From assembly GCA_018819175.1 (NCBI GenBank), contig JAHJQQ010000012.1, positions 62,001-126,000 of the forward strand: 64,000 bases of DNA, read 5' to 3'. The notes under the pieces are model-generated. The model searched no databases, was not told the origin of the DNA, and worked only from the letters and a program-made list of their open reading frames with translations. The DNA comes from Gammaproteobacteria bacterium (GTDB lineage Bacteria > Pseudomonadota > Gammaproteobacteria > Thiohalobacterales > Thiohalobacteraceae). Made by a program: the position numbers and the translations under genes. Each line of letters begins with the position of its first letter. The stretch's first letter is position 1. Shown in pieces: positions 24,187 through 32,997 of this stretch.

Positions 24187-24879
24187 ATGCCTGACATTAC
24201 CATCACATCTGCGGATTCGCCGCTGGCTGACGCGTCACCCGCGCGTCTGCGTATCACCGAAATCTTTTTATCGCTGCAGGGTGAGTCGCGCAGCGTCGGC
24301 TGGCCCACCGTGTTTATTCGCCTCACCGGCTGTCCGCTTCGCTGCGGTTATTGCGACACTGCCTACGCCTTTCAGGGCGGAGAGTGGCAGTCACTCGACG
24401 CGATTCTCGCCCGAACCGCTGAACTGGGTGTGCAGCATGTCACCGTTACCGGTGGCGAGCCGTTGGCACAGAAGACCTGCCTGCCGTTACTGACACGGTT
24501 GTGCGATACCGGCTATGAGGTTTCGCTGGAGACCAGTGGTGCTCTGGATGTGGCACAGGTAGATCCTCGGGTCATCAAGGTGATGGATCTCAAGACACCG
24601 GGTTCCGGCGAGGTCGAACGCAATCGTTACTGCAATCTCGAACACCTCAATCCCCGTGATCAGATTAAATTCGTGATCTGCGACCGTAGTGATTACGACT
24701 GGGCGAAGCAGCAACTCGCGACCTATGAGCTGGCGGACATCTGCGAAGTGCTGTTCTCACCCTCGCAGGGACAGCTTGAGGCGCGTCAGTTGGCCGATTG
24801 GATTGTCGAGGATCGGTTGCGGGTGCGTTTTCAGATTCAGCTGCACAAGATCTTGTGGGGCGATGTGCCGGGTGTGTGA
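24187..24879 (+). CDS. queE: 7-carboxy-7-deazaguanine synthase
   Basis: QueE is a radical SAM enzyme that rearranges 6-carboxy-tetrahydropterin to 7-carboxy-7-deazaguanine in queuosine synthesis. The cluster ligands are Cys49, Cys53 and Cys56 (TGCPLRCGYCDTAY), and VTGGEP follows. At 230 residues it fits the proteobacterial type. ATG 24187 gives MPDITITSADSPLADASPAR; an upstream in-frame ATG at 24154 is possible but less likely. It lies six bases before queC, consistent with cotranscription. Confidence 0.95.
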   Translation: MPDITITSADSPLADASPARLRITEIFLSLQGESRSVGWPTVFIRLTGCPLRCGYCDTAYAFQGGEWQSLDAILARTAELGVQHVTVTGGEPLAQKTCLPLLTRLCDTGYEVSLETSGALDVAQVDPRVIKVMDLKTPGSGEVERNRYCNLEHLNPRDQIKFVICDRSDYDWAKQQLATYELADICEVLFSPSQGQLEARQLADWIVEDRLRVRFQIQLHKILWGDVPGV

Positions 24880-24885
24880 GCGGTC

Positions 24886-25575
24886 ATGAATGAGTCACGC
24901 AAAGCCGTGGTGCTGCTCTCCGGTGGATTGGATTCGGCAACGGTGCTGGCCCTCGCGAAGGTGCAGGGATTTGCCTGCTATGCCCTGAGTTTTGATTACG
25001 GTCAGCGGCATCAGTCGGAACTGGCCGCAGCACAGCGCGTTGCCTCGACACTCGGTGTTGTCGAGCATAAGGTGATTGCCCTGGACCTTACTCAAATCGG
25101 TGGTTCCGCACTCACAGACGCCAGCATTCCCGTCCCGGAAACGCCCGGCAGCGGCATCCCGGTCACCTATGTTCCCGCACGTAACACCTTGTTTTTGTCC
25201 CTGGCGCTGGGTTGGGCCGAGGTGTTGGGTGCGCAGGATCTCTTCATCGGCGTGAACGCGGTGGATTATTCCGGTTATCCGGACTGTCGGCCGGAATATA
25301 TTGCCGCGTTTGAGCGTCTAGCTAACTTAGCCACCCGGGCCGGCGTGGAAGGCGTGCCGTTTCGTATCAATGCCCCGCTTATCAAGATGAGCAAGGCCGA
25401 GATTATCCGGCAGGGATTGCTGTTGGGCCTGGATTACGGGCTGACGGTGTCCTGCTATGCCGCGGATCTGGAAGGTACCGCCTGCGGTCGTTGTGATTCC
25501 TGTCGGCTCCGGGCCGCGGGTTTTGCCGCGGCTGGCGTCGCAGACCCTACCCGCTATCAGGCCCCTGCAGGCTGA
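24886..25575 (+). CDS. queC: 7-cyano-7-deazaguanine synthase
   Basis: QueC converts 7-carboxy-7-deazaguanine to preQ0 with ATP and ammonia, the step after QueE. The 229-residue protein has the ATP-pyrophosphatase loop LSGGLDSATVLALAK and the zinc-binding cysteines in the C-terminal part (VSCYAADLEGTACGRCDSCR). The product can feed queuosine in tRNA. It directly follows queE; queD and queF are not in the window. Confidence 0.96.
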   Translation: MNESRKAVVLLSGGLDSATVLALAKVQGFACYALSFDYGQRHQSELAAAQRVASTLGVVEHKVIALDLTQIGGSALTDASIPVPETPGSGIPVTYVPARNTLFLSLALGWAEVLGAQDLFIGVNAVDYSGYPDCRPEYIAAFERLANLATRAGVEGVPFRINAPLIKMSKAEIIRQGLLLGLDYGLTVSCYAADLEGTACGRCDSCRLRAAGFAAAGVADPTRYQAPAG

Positions 25576-25658
25576 TTTAGCACTATAGTTATATATAAGG
25601 CTGATCATCGCGGCTCTCTACGGTGCATGCGGTGCAGATTTGTTCGGAGGATAAAATA

Positions 25659-26924
25659 ATGGTCTTTGAAAACTTTGCCGCGGCCCAAGGTTATTTTCTG
25701 TGGGGTACCTTTGCGATTGCGCTGGTACTGGGCGTGGTCGCGAACAAAACCAATTTCTGCACCATGGGTGCGGTCTCGGATTGGGTCAACATCGGTGACA
25801 CGGGTCGCATGCGTGCCTGGCTGTTTGCGATTGCGGTTGCCGTTCTGGGTGTGGTTGGCCTGGAGTATTCTGGTCTGGTCGATGCCGGTCAGGCGTTTCC
25901 GCCTTATCGTGCCGGTCAGTTGGTGTGGTCGGAGAATCTGCTGGGTGGCCTCCTGTTCGGTATCGGCATGACCCTCGCCAGTGGCTGCGGCAATAAAACA
26001 CTGATCCGCATTGGCGGCGGTAATCTGAAATCCGTGATGGTGCTGCTGGTGATTGCGGTGATCGCCTATTTCATGGTCAATCCCTTCCCCAATAGTGATA
26101 AAACGCTCTTCACCCTGCTGTTCTACGATTGGCTGCGCCCGCTGGCGATCGATCTCAAGACCAGTCAGGATCTCGGTACCCTGGTGGCCGGCACAGCGAA
26201 TGCGCTGACGGCACGGTTGGTCATAGGCGCGGCGCTGGGTGTGCTCCTGTTGGTGGTGGTGTTCAAATCGGCCGATTTTCGCAGCCGTTTTGACAATATC
26301 CTGGGTGGTCTCGTGGTGGGGCTGGCGGTCGTGGGTGCCTGGTATCTCACCAGCAATGCCAACATCAATCTCGACGGTGAAGAGTATTCCCTGCGCAGCT
26401 ACGCCCAGCAGTGGGACTTCCTGGCGGATTCCGCTGAGGGTAAGCCGGCCGACACACGGCCACTGAGCCCGCAGTCCTTTACGTTCATCAATCCGATGGG
26501 GCAGACCTTGGGTTACGCGGCTGAAGGCCTCAAACCGGCTTACCTGACCTTTGGGGTGATGTCGTTGTTCGGGGTGGTCGTCGGCTCATTCCTGTGGGCG
26601 CTGTTCAGTCGCAGTTTCCGCTTTGAATGGTTTGCCTCATTCCGGGATTTTCTCAACCATTTTGTCGGAGCCGTGCTGATGGGCTTCGGCGGTGTCTTGG
26701 CCATGGGCTGTACGATCGGCCAGGGCATCACCGGCATCTCCACCCTGGCGGTCGGTTCATTTATCGCGCTTGGCGGTATCGTCCTCGGCAGCGCCCTGAC
26801 CATGAAGGTGCAGTACTACCGGATGGTTTATGAGGGGGAGGCCAGTCTGCTCGGTGCGCTGGTCACGGCGTTGGTCGATTTCCGGCTGTTACCCAAAGGC
26901 TTGCGACAACTTGAAGCGGTCTGA
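25659..26924 (+). CDS. YeeE/YedE (TsuA-type) sulfur-compound transporter
   Basis: A 421-residue integral membrane protein with about 10-12 helices. It carries the conserved cysteines of the YeeE/TsuA family: Cys34 (KTNFCTMGAVSD), Cys110 (ASGCGNKTL) and one in AMGCTIGQGITG near 355. Characterised TsuA imports thiosulfate, with these cysteines relaying the ion through the channel. A hydrophilic insert around 230-275 is noticeable. ATG 25659 follows a CGGAGG ribosome site. Upstream is an AT-rich stretch (about 25582-25600) that may hold its promoter. Import of thiosulfate or another sulfur species would fit the Sox genes of this genome; substrate is inferred, not shown. Confidence 0.88.
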   Translation: MVFENFAAAQGYFLWGTFAIALVLGVVANKTNFCTMGAVSDWVNIGDTGRMRAWLFAIAVAVLGVVGLEYSGLVDAGQAFPPYRAGQLVWSENLLGGLLFGIGMTLASGCGNKTLIRIGGGNLKSVMVLLVIAVIAYFMVNPFPNSDKTLFTLLFYDWLRPLAIDLKTSQDLGTLVAGTANALTARLVIGAALGVLLLVVVFKSADFRSRFDNILGGLVVGLAVVGAWYLTSNANINLDGEEYSLRSYAQQWDFLADSAEGKPADTRPLSPQSFTFINPMGQTLGYAAEGLKPAYLTFGVMSLFGVVVGSFLWALFSRSFRFEWFASFRDFLNHFVGAVLMGFGGVLAMGCTIGQGITGISTLAVGSFIALGGIVLGSALTMKVQYYRMVYEGEASLLGALVTALVDFRLLPKGLRQLEAV

Positions 26925-26932
26925 TTGATGCT

Positions 26933-26960
26933 TTGACGAGCGCGGCATGTAGGGTATCAT
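26933..26960 (+). promoter_or_regulatory. Promoter of tRNA-Lys
   Basis: TTGACG (26933-26938), a 16-base spacer and TATCAT (26955-26960), followed by the GC-rich GTGCCGCC. This discriminator type is usual for stable-RNA promoters. The predicted start is about 12 bases before the tRNA. Confidence 0.65.
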
Positions 26961-26978
26961 GTGCCGCCTTCGCGTCAC

Positions 26979-27054
26979 GGGCCGTTAGCTCAGTTGGTAG
27001 AGCAGTGGACTTTTAATCCATTGGTCGAAGGTTCAAGTCCTTCACGGCCCACCA
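26979..27054 (+). tRNA. tRNA-Lys (UUU)
   Basis: A 76-base cloverleaf including an encoded CCA. The acceptor strands are GGGCCGT and ACGGCCC, the D-arm is GCTCAGTTGGTAGAGC, the anticodon arm is GTGGA-CTTTTAA-TCCAT with anticodon TTT at 27012-27014, and the T-arm is AAGGTTCAAGTCCTT. A short T-run follows but no terminator hairpin. Confidence 0.98.
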
Positions 27055-27171
27055 TTTTTCCCTCCGTTATTTCCAGCTGTTCGACGCTCTACGACCCGCT
27101 CTGGGCCTCTGGAGAATCGACTGTTCCGATTATCCCCTTGTTTTTATTAAGGCTGATCAGCTTGTCTGAAA

Positions 27172-27185
27172 GTCAATATATTGAC
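27172..27185. promoter_or_regulatory. Perfect 14-base palindrome upstream of the NspS-like gene
   Basis: GTCAATATATTGAC is an uninterrupted dyad about 105 bases before the NspS-like start. It could be an operator. A weak stem CTATTTC/GAAATAG (27204-27228) lies just behind it. No regulator match is claimed. Confidence 0.3.
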
Positions 27186-27289
27186 CTGGGTCAGCATGCG
27201 TAACTATTTCTCAAACATGAAGAAATAGCCCTCTTTGCCGTTACAGTGAAGGATCGATTTCCGTTCCTGTCATGACATTGGGGTGTTGT

Positions 27290-28360
27290 ATGCGGGCTCC
27301 GAATATCCAGTTCACTATTTCCGCCTTCTGTGGGTTTTGCATGGGTATGCTGTCCATCTTTCCCGCATGGTCGGCCGATTCGGCGCCAGTGCTCTCGGTA
27401 TTGACCTGGTCTGAATACCTGGATCCGGAGATCGTCGAGGCCTTTCAGGCCAAAACCGGTTATCAGCTGAAGTTCACCTATTTCGAAACCGACGAGACGC
27501 GTGACGATTATCTGATTGCCACGGACGGATCGGGTTATGACCTGATCATGATGAACGGCTATACGATGCAGATGTATCAGCAGCGAGGCTGGTTGGCGCA
27601 GATTACACCTGCCGATGTACCCAACCTGAAGCACATCGATCCGAAATGGTTGCCACGCGGGACTGCGGCAGAACAGCTTTATGGCGTCCCCTATTTCTGG
27701 GGCACGTTGGGCATAGCCTACCGAGAAGATCTCGTCAGTAAACCGATTACGCGATGGATGGATTTGTTTGATCCCGCGCCGGAGTTGCACGGTCGTATCG
27801 TGATGATCAAACACTCGCGTGATCTTATCGGCATGGCGCTACTGGCACGCGGGCATTCAGTCAACAGTACTGATCCGGCGCATTTGGCCGAGGCGCGCGA
27901 TCTGCTGATACAGCAGCGCCCCTATGTTAAGAGCTATTCCTACGTCTCTCTTTCGGAAGATTCTTCCCTGGTTAAAGGTACGGTACTTGCCGCGCAGGTC
28001 TACAGTGGCGATGCATTAATGCTGCAGGAACACAATCCGCATATCCGCTATGTCGCGCCTGATGAAGGTACCAATCTCTGGATTGATTTCTGGGCAGTCG
28101 CAGCCAAGTCGCAGAACAAAGAGGCGGCATTTGCGTTTATCGATTATATCAATGAGCCTGAAAATGCAGCGCAGATTGCGGAGTTCGTGCATTACGCAAC
28201 GCCCAACCTGGCGGCTGACAAGTTGCTTTCGGATGAACATCATGCGGATCCAGTCATCAACCCATCGTCCGAGATTCTGAAGCGTAGTGAGTTTTATAAT
28301 GTGCTTCCGCCACGTGTAACGCGCAAATGGAATGCAGTGTTCGCTGAGGTTGTGAACTGA
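27290..28360 (+). CDS. PotD/NspS-like periplasmic polyamine-type binding protein
   Basis: A 356-residue exported binding protein. After a signal peptide ending ...FPAWSA the mature part starts VLSVLTWSEYLDPEIVEAFQ, the hallmark of PotD-type polyamine receptors. GVPYFWGTLGIAYR and WMDLFDPAPELHGRIVMI follow. There is no PotA, PotB or PotC gene nearby. Instead the next gene, 13 bases downstream, is a membrane GGDEF-EAL protein. In Vibrio cholerae NspS, a PotD homologue, senses norspermidine and spermidine and signals through the adjacent MbaA rather than transporting. This protein is best read as a sensor of that kind. ATG 27290 is chosen so the signal peptide begins near the N-terminus; ATG 27272 adds six residues. 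Confidence 0.82.
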   Translation: MRAPNIQFTISAFCGFCMGMLSIFPAWSADSAPVLSVLTWSEYLDPEIVEAFQAKTGYQLKFTYFETDETRDDYLIATDGSGYDLIMMNGYTMQMYQQRGWLAQITPADVPNLKHIDPKWLPRGTAAEQLYGVPYFWGTLGIAYREDLVSKPITRWMDLFDPAPELHGRIVMIKHSRDLIGMALLARGHSVNSTDPAHLAEARDLLIQQRPYVKSYSYVSLSEDSSLVKGTVLAAQVYSGDALMLQEHNPHIRYVAPDEGTNLWIDFWAVAAKSQNKEAAFAFIDYINEPENAAQIAEFVHYATPNLAADKLLSDEHHADPVINPSSEILKRSEFYNVLPPRVTRKWNAVFAEVVN

Positions 28361-28373
28361 AGGTGATGTGGCA

Positions 28374-30854
28374 ATGCGCCTGAAGCCAAAGCTACTGTCT
28401 CTGCTTATTCCCCTCCTGCTGATACCCTTGTTAGGTATGGCCTGGGTGGCTTATGTGCAGATGCATGAGCAGACCGAAGAAAAGATCGAACGAGAGCTGT
28501 CGACGCTGCTGAATCAGTTGAAGATGCACAGCATGGCCATGATGACAACGGCCGAAGCGAACCTGGATCTGTTTGCGAATTCCAGTCAGTTACATACCTA
28601 TATGCTCAATGAGAGCGAATCAGAGCGCTATTCCTTATTGCAGCCATCGTTGATGCGGCTGTTTGCCAGTTATCAGGCGGCTTATCCGGAATATTATGAG
28701 ATCCGCATCCTTTTGCCGGATGGGTACGAGGATACGCGGTCGGCGAAAGTTCAGTACGCAAATGTCATTGATGATGAATCAGGGACGGAACTGTTTCTTG
28801 AAATGCAGGGCAACCAGGATAAGGTCATAAGCAGCTACCAGGAAAATGTCGACGATGGACGTTTTGTGCTTTACGTCGGTAAAGCCATTAAGTTGCGAGA
28901 CGCAGGCCAGGATCCGATTTTGAGCAAACCACTCTTGCGTGGTTATTTGGTGCTCACGGTTGACCTGAAAAGTATTGGTGATCTAGTGACGAAAAGCCTG
29001 CATGGCGCGGACGGTGGTCTGTTTGCCATAGATCGTGATGGTGTCATTCGGATGCATGCGGATGCGGCGCGGATCGGGACAAGCCTCGCGCCGGATGTGG
29101 TCGATGCATTACAAGATCTCGGTGAGTCGAATGCTGAATATGCGGGTCTGCTGGATGGTGAGAGATCGCATTTTCAGGCTGCCAAAATAAGCGATAATTT
29201 ATGGTTTGTAGCAGCCTATCCGGAATCGCAGTTGCGCGCGAATGCCGATCTTCTGGCTCGGACTGTGGCGGGAATAACCCTGCTGGCAGTTATCATTCTT
29301 GTCGCCGCATCCTTCTGGTTCATGAATGCGGTATTTATCCGGCCAGTACAGAAGCTGAGTGCTGCTGCGCGGCAAGTGCGTGAGGGTAATCTGCGGGTGG
29401 ATCTGGACGTCAGGTCTGGCGATGAGATTGGAGATCTGGCGAAGGCCTTCCGTGAAATGGGTGAGGGCTTGTATGCGTCGCAGGAGCAGATTCGTTTCCA
29501 TGCTTATCACGATAATCTGACAGGGTTGCCGAACCGCTTCATGTTCAGAGAGCATCTGGAACAAGCGGTGACGCATGCCAAACACTCTAACGAAATACTG
29601 GGTGTTCTGTTCGCGGATGTGGATGGATTCAAACGCGTCAATGATACGCTTGGGCATCATGCGGGCGATGAACTTCTTAAAGCTATTTCCGAGCGCGTGC
29701 GTTCGGTTGTCAGGTCGCAGGATCTGATGGGGCGTGCGGGAGATCCCGAGCCTGCTATGAATGTGGTTTCCCGGATTGGCGGGGATGAGTTCGTCGTTCT
29801 GGTTACGCAAATGGAGTACCCGGTCGAGGCGGGAAAGATCGCGCAGCGCATTATTGATGTGATTTCCATGCCCTTCATGATTGCCGGGCAGGAGATCTAT
29901 ATTGGTATCAGTATCGGCATCGCCATTCTCCCTGCGGATACCGATAATGCGGAGGATCTTCTGCGGCATGCTGATGTCGCCATGTTTCACGCCAAAGCGG
30001 CAGGTAAAAATAATTTCCAATTCTACTCGCGCACCATGAACGCCGTCGCGACAAATACGCTAGCGCTCGAATCGCGTCTGCATCGAGCCATGGAGCGAGA
30101 TGAATTGTTTTTGGTCTATCAGCCTAAAATCGATTTATGCAGCGGTCGCACATTGGGTGTTGAAGCGCTGATACGCTGGAACCATCCCGAAGAGGGCATG
30201 ATACCCCCCGATGTCTTTATCCCCGTCGCTGAAGAGGTCGGGATGATTAATGCGATTGGTGAGTGGGTATTGCGCAATGCCTGTCAACAGGTTCGTGCCT
30301 GGGAGCAGACGCTTGCCCGTGATCTTATCGTTGCCGTGAACATTTCCAGCCATCAAATCGCCAATCAGCATTTTGGTGCGACGGTTCAGAAAATAATTCA
30401 TGAAACCGGCTTGTCGCCCGGGCATCTGGAATTTGAGATGACGGAGACCGCTGTCATGCAGATGGAAAGTGTTGTCGATGAGACGTTTCGTATGATCAGG
30501 GATCTCGGTATAACGATTTCACTGGATGATTTTGGAACGGGGTATTCTTCATTAAGCCACCTACGCCGCTTCCCTATTAATTTTCTGAAGATTGATCGCA
30601 GTTTCGTCGATGAGGCACTCACCAATGTTGATGACCGGGCTATTGTGTCGGCCATAATTGGTATGGCCCAAAATCTAGGCTTGCAGGTGGTGGCTGAAGG
30701 TGTCGAGACGCGGGAGCAAGCGGACTTCCTGCGCGAGAAGGGATGCGATTTTGCGCAAGGTTATTTCTTTGGCAGGCCAATGTCGGCAGAAAATATCCTG
30801 ACGCATTTGCACGATGAATTGGAGAGTGCTGCTGTGGCCAAGGCGGCTCTATAG
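28374..30854 (+). CDS. MbaA-like membrane GGDEF-EAL c-di-GMP protein
   Basis: An 826-residue signalling protein. It has an N-terminal membrane helix (about 7-27), a periplasmic Cache-like sensory domain (about 28-290), a second helix (about 296-318), HAMP (to about 370), a GGDEF domain with intact GGDEF at 469-473, and an EAL domain with EAL at 597-599 and the DDFGTGYSSL loop. Both catalytic signatures look intact, so synthesis, hydrolysis or both are possible. An extra segment of about 13 residues (GRAGDPEPAMNVV) sits just before the RIGGDEF strand. Domain order and pairing with a PotD-like gene match V. cholerae NspS-MbaA. ATG 28374 has AAGG ten bases upstream; GTG 28368 would add two residues. 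Confidence 0.85.
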   Translation: MRLKPKLLSLLIPLLLIPLLGMAWVAYVQMHEQTEEKIERELSTLLNQLKMHSMAMMTTAEANLDLFANSSQLHTYMLNESESERYSLLQPSLMRLFASYQAAYPEYYEIRILLPDGYEDTRSAKVQYANVIDDESGTELFLEMQGNQDKVISSYQENVDDGRFVLYVGKAIKLRDAGQDPILSKPLLRGYLVLTVDLKSIGDLVTKSLHGADGGLFAIDRDGVIRMHADAARIGTSLAPDVVDALQDLGESNAEYAGLLDGERSHFQAAKISDNLWFVAAYPESQLRANADLLARTVAGITLLAVIILVAASFWFMNAVFIRPVQKLSAAARQVREGNLRVDLDVRSGDEIGDLAKAFREMGEGLYASQEQIRFHAYHDNLTGLPNRFMFREHLEQAVTHAKHSNEILGVLFADVDGFKRVNDTLGHHAGDELLKAISERVRSVVRSQDLMGRAGDPEPAMNVVSRIGGDEFVVLVTQMEYPVEAGKIAQRIIDVISMPFMIAGQEIYIGISIGIAILPADTDNAEDLLRHADVAMFHAKAAGKNNFQFYSRTMNAVATNTLALESRLHRAMERDELFLVYQPKIDLCSGRTLGVEALIRWNHPEEGMIPPDVFIPVAEEVGMINAIGEWVLRNACQQVRAWEQTLARDLIVAVNISSHQIANQHFGATVQKIIHETGLSPGHLEFEMTETAVMQMESVVDETFRMIRDLGITISLDDFGTGYSSLSHLRRFPINFLKIDRSFVDEALTNVDDRAIVSAIIGMAQNLGLQVVAEGVETREQADFLREKGCDFAQGYFFGRPMSAENILTHLHDELESAAVAKAAL

Positions 30855-30931
30855 ATATCAGGCTGCAGTAGATGCGCAGCCAGCTACGCCGTGGAACTTA
30901 TGTAGCTGACTGCGCGCAGAATTGAATAACC

Positions 30932-32695
30932 TTAGATCGGCGCGAAGCCGGGGTTACCATCCATACCCTTGATTTTGGGTTCGTTCAAGATGGTGGACTT
31001 GAGCGTCTTCTTGTCCCGCAGATATTCCGCAACAACGTCCCATATTGGTCGGCCCGTATCACCGGCAGGTGTTTCCTGTACGCTGGCCCAGCCGGCGACC
31101 AGGTAATCTTTGTTGGCATCGAGCGGCGCGCCGTCATATTCCATATCGCTGATCCGATTGCCGATCTCGGCAGTCGGATCAATGCTGTATTTGAGGCCAC
31201 CGACACGCACCATATCACCGCCCTGCTGGTAATAGGGGTCCTGATTGAACAGGTTGTCGGCAACGTCTTCCAGAATTTCCTTGATCCGTGTGCCGTTCAT
31301 GTTGTTTAGCGTGACATTCGGATAGGTGATGGCGGTTTGTGTCATCAACTGGTCCATGGTGATGGTTTCTCCCGGGAGCACGCTCACGCCCCAGCGGAAG
31401 CCTGGTGAGAAGGCTATTTGCGCGCCGGTCACTTCCATCAAGCCATCGCAGATTACCTGGTCGAAGGTGCCGTTGAAGTTGCCGCGACGGTAGAGCAGGT
31501 CGTCGGTGACGGCCAATTTCTCACTGAGTTTATCCTGGTATGGTGCGCGCACCTTATCGATATAGCCGGCCATCTCGGTGTCTGCCGGCAGCAGATTGGA
31601 GAACACCGGCAACAGACGATAGCGGTAATCGCTGACCTTGCCATTCTTCACATCCAGATCGAGTACGCCGAGGAATTTGCCGTTGGAACCGGCGTTGGTG
31701 ACCAGGGTTTTGCCGCCGGCGTTGCTGACCACAACGGGAGCTGGTACGCCGTCGTGAGTATGTCCCCCCATGATGGCATCAATGCCAGTCACGCGCGTCG
31801 CCATTTTCAAATCCACATCCATACCATTATGCGAGAGCAGGATCACAACTTGGGCGCCCTCGCTGCGAGCCTTGTCGACCATTTCCTGCATGCGTTCGTC
31901 ACGGATGCCGAAACTCCATTCGGAGATCATGTGGCGAGGATTGGCAATCGGGGTGTACGGGAAAGCCTGGCCGATGATGGCAGTAGGCACGCCATTGATC
32001 GAACGAATGACATAAGGTTTGAATACCTGCTCGTTCCATTCGCTGTCGACAATATTCTGGGCAACGAAATCGATGCGATCCTTGAAGTCATTTTCGACAA
32101 TCTCGCGCACGCGGTCAGCGCCGTATGTCATTTCCCAATGCGCAGTCATGATGTCGACGCCCAGCAGCAGTTGCGCATCGACCATATCCTGGGCATTCGT
32201 CCAGAGCGACGTGGCGGAGCCTTGCCAGGTGTCACCGCCATCCAACAATAATGCGCCGGGGCGTTGTGCGCGGATGCGTTTGACCAGGGTGGACAGATGT
32301 GCAAAACCGCCGACTTTGCCGAAGCGCCGCGAGGCTGCTTCAAAATCGAGATAGGTAAAGGCATGCGCTTCGGCAGAGCCGGGCGCTATGCCATAAGCCT
32401 TTAATAGTGCTTCGCCGACGAGGTGTGGGGCATTGCCGGCCATGCTGCCAACGCCGAGATTGATATTGGGCTCGCGGAAATAGATGGGCAGCAACTGGGC
32501 ATGACAGTCTGTGTAATGCAGCACGGACACATTGCCGAATGCCGGCAGTTCATAGAGGTCGCCCGGCCCCTTGCCGGGTTTGACGCCGGCAGCGGCCGTG
32601 GTCGAGTCGGTACCGGATTCGCAGCCAGACAGATTGATGCCCGCGGCGCTGGCAATGGCCAGCATCTGCAAAAATTCACGGCGTGAGATAGTCAT
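30932..32695 (-). CDS. soxB: Thiosulfohydrolase SoxB
   Basis: SoxB is the periplasmic dimanganese enzyme that hydrolyses sulfate from SoxY-bound S-sulfonate. The 587-residue protein has a twin-arginine signal (TISRREFLQMLAIASAAG), then metallophosphoesterase motifs YTDCHAQLLP, LDGGDTWQGS, HWEMTYG, LLSHNGMDVD and GGHTHDG, and a C-terminal 5'-nucleotidase-like domain (MNGTRIKEILEDVADN). The HWE form is typical of SoxB rather than 5'-nucleotidases. A GGAGG site precedes the ATG. It is on the same strand as soxXYZA but about 300 bases downstream, behind a strong hairpin. Confidence 0.96.
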   Translation of the reverse strand: MTISRREFLQMLAIASAAGINLSGCESGTDSTTAAAGVKPGKGPGDLYELPAFGNVSVLHYTDCHAQLLPIYFREPNINLGVGSMAGNAPHLVGEALLKAYGIAPGSAEAHAFTYLDFEAASRRFGKVGGFAHLSTLVKRIRAQRPGALLLDGGDTWQGSATSLWTNAQDMVDAQLLLGVDIMTAHWEMTYGADRVREIVENDFKDRIDFVAQNIVDSEWNEQVFKPYVIRSINGVPTAIIGQAFPYTPIANPRHMISEWSFGIRDERMQEMVDKARSEGAQVVILLSHNGMDVDLKMATRVTGIDAIMGGHTHDGVPAPVVVSNAGGKTLVTNAGSNGKFLGVLDLDVKNGKVSDYRYRLLPVFSNLLPADTEMAGYIDKVRAPYQDKLSEKLAVTDDLLYRRGNFNGTFDQVICDGLMEVTGAQIAFSPGFRWGVSVLPGETITMDQLMTQTAITYPNVTLNNMNGTRIKEILEDVADNLFNQDPYYQQGGDMVRVGGLKYSIDPTAEIGNRISDMEYDGAPLDANKDYLVAGWASVQETPAGDTGRPIWDVVAEYLRDKKTLKSTILNEPKIKGMDGNPGFAPI

Positions 32696-32997
32696 TTCAA
32701 TCCTCCAGAATATGGAAGCAATGGATAGGTTGTGCAGTGAGCCGACATTGAATTAAACCACGGGCGGCGGACAGAGTAGGGTCACGCATAATCAGAAAAT
32801 AAACTGAACGTAGCTTTGAATTCAGACGCCAATAAGAAGGAGAATATTCCTCACCAGAGCGAAGCGTGTCTGTTTAATTCGCTTCACCCGTGCGCGCCCG
32901 AAGGAACAGATAGATCTGAATGTTCAGGCATTCGGGTTTATAAAACAATGAACCCGGTTTGGCTGGCCAAACCGGGTTCAGCTAACAACGTAAAAGC
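32696..32997. other. Gap between soxA and soxB
   Basis: About 300 bases hold the hairpin at 32950-32979 and otherwise no gene or repeat I recognise. No convincing promoter for soxB was found on the minus strand. The gap is AT-richer than the flanking genes. Confidence 0.5.
32950..32979 (-). terminator. Strong hairpin between soxA and soxB
   Basis: A perfect 13-bp stem (GAACCCGGTTTGG / CCAAACCGGGTTC) with a 4-base loop, 18 bases behind the soxA stop. On the minus strand a T-rich ATTGTTTTAT follows. It could terminate, attenuate, or stabilise the upstream transcript. Confidence 0.65.

Noticed and set aside
26961..27203. 80-codon open frame running through the tRNA-Lys region
   Set aside because: It overlaps a complete tRNA with its own promoter and has no recognisable protein features.
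27272..28360. Annotation of the binding protein as a polyamine ABC-transport component
   Set aside because: No permease or ATPase genes are adjacent; the directly following GGDEF-EAL gene points to a sensor instead.
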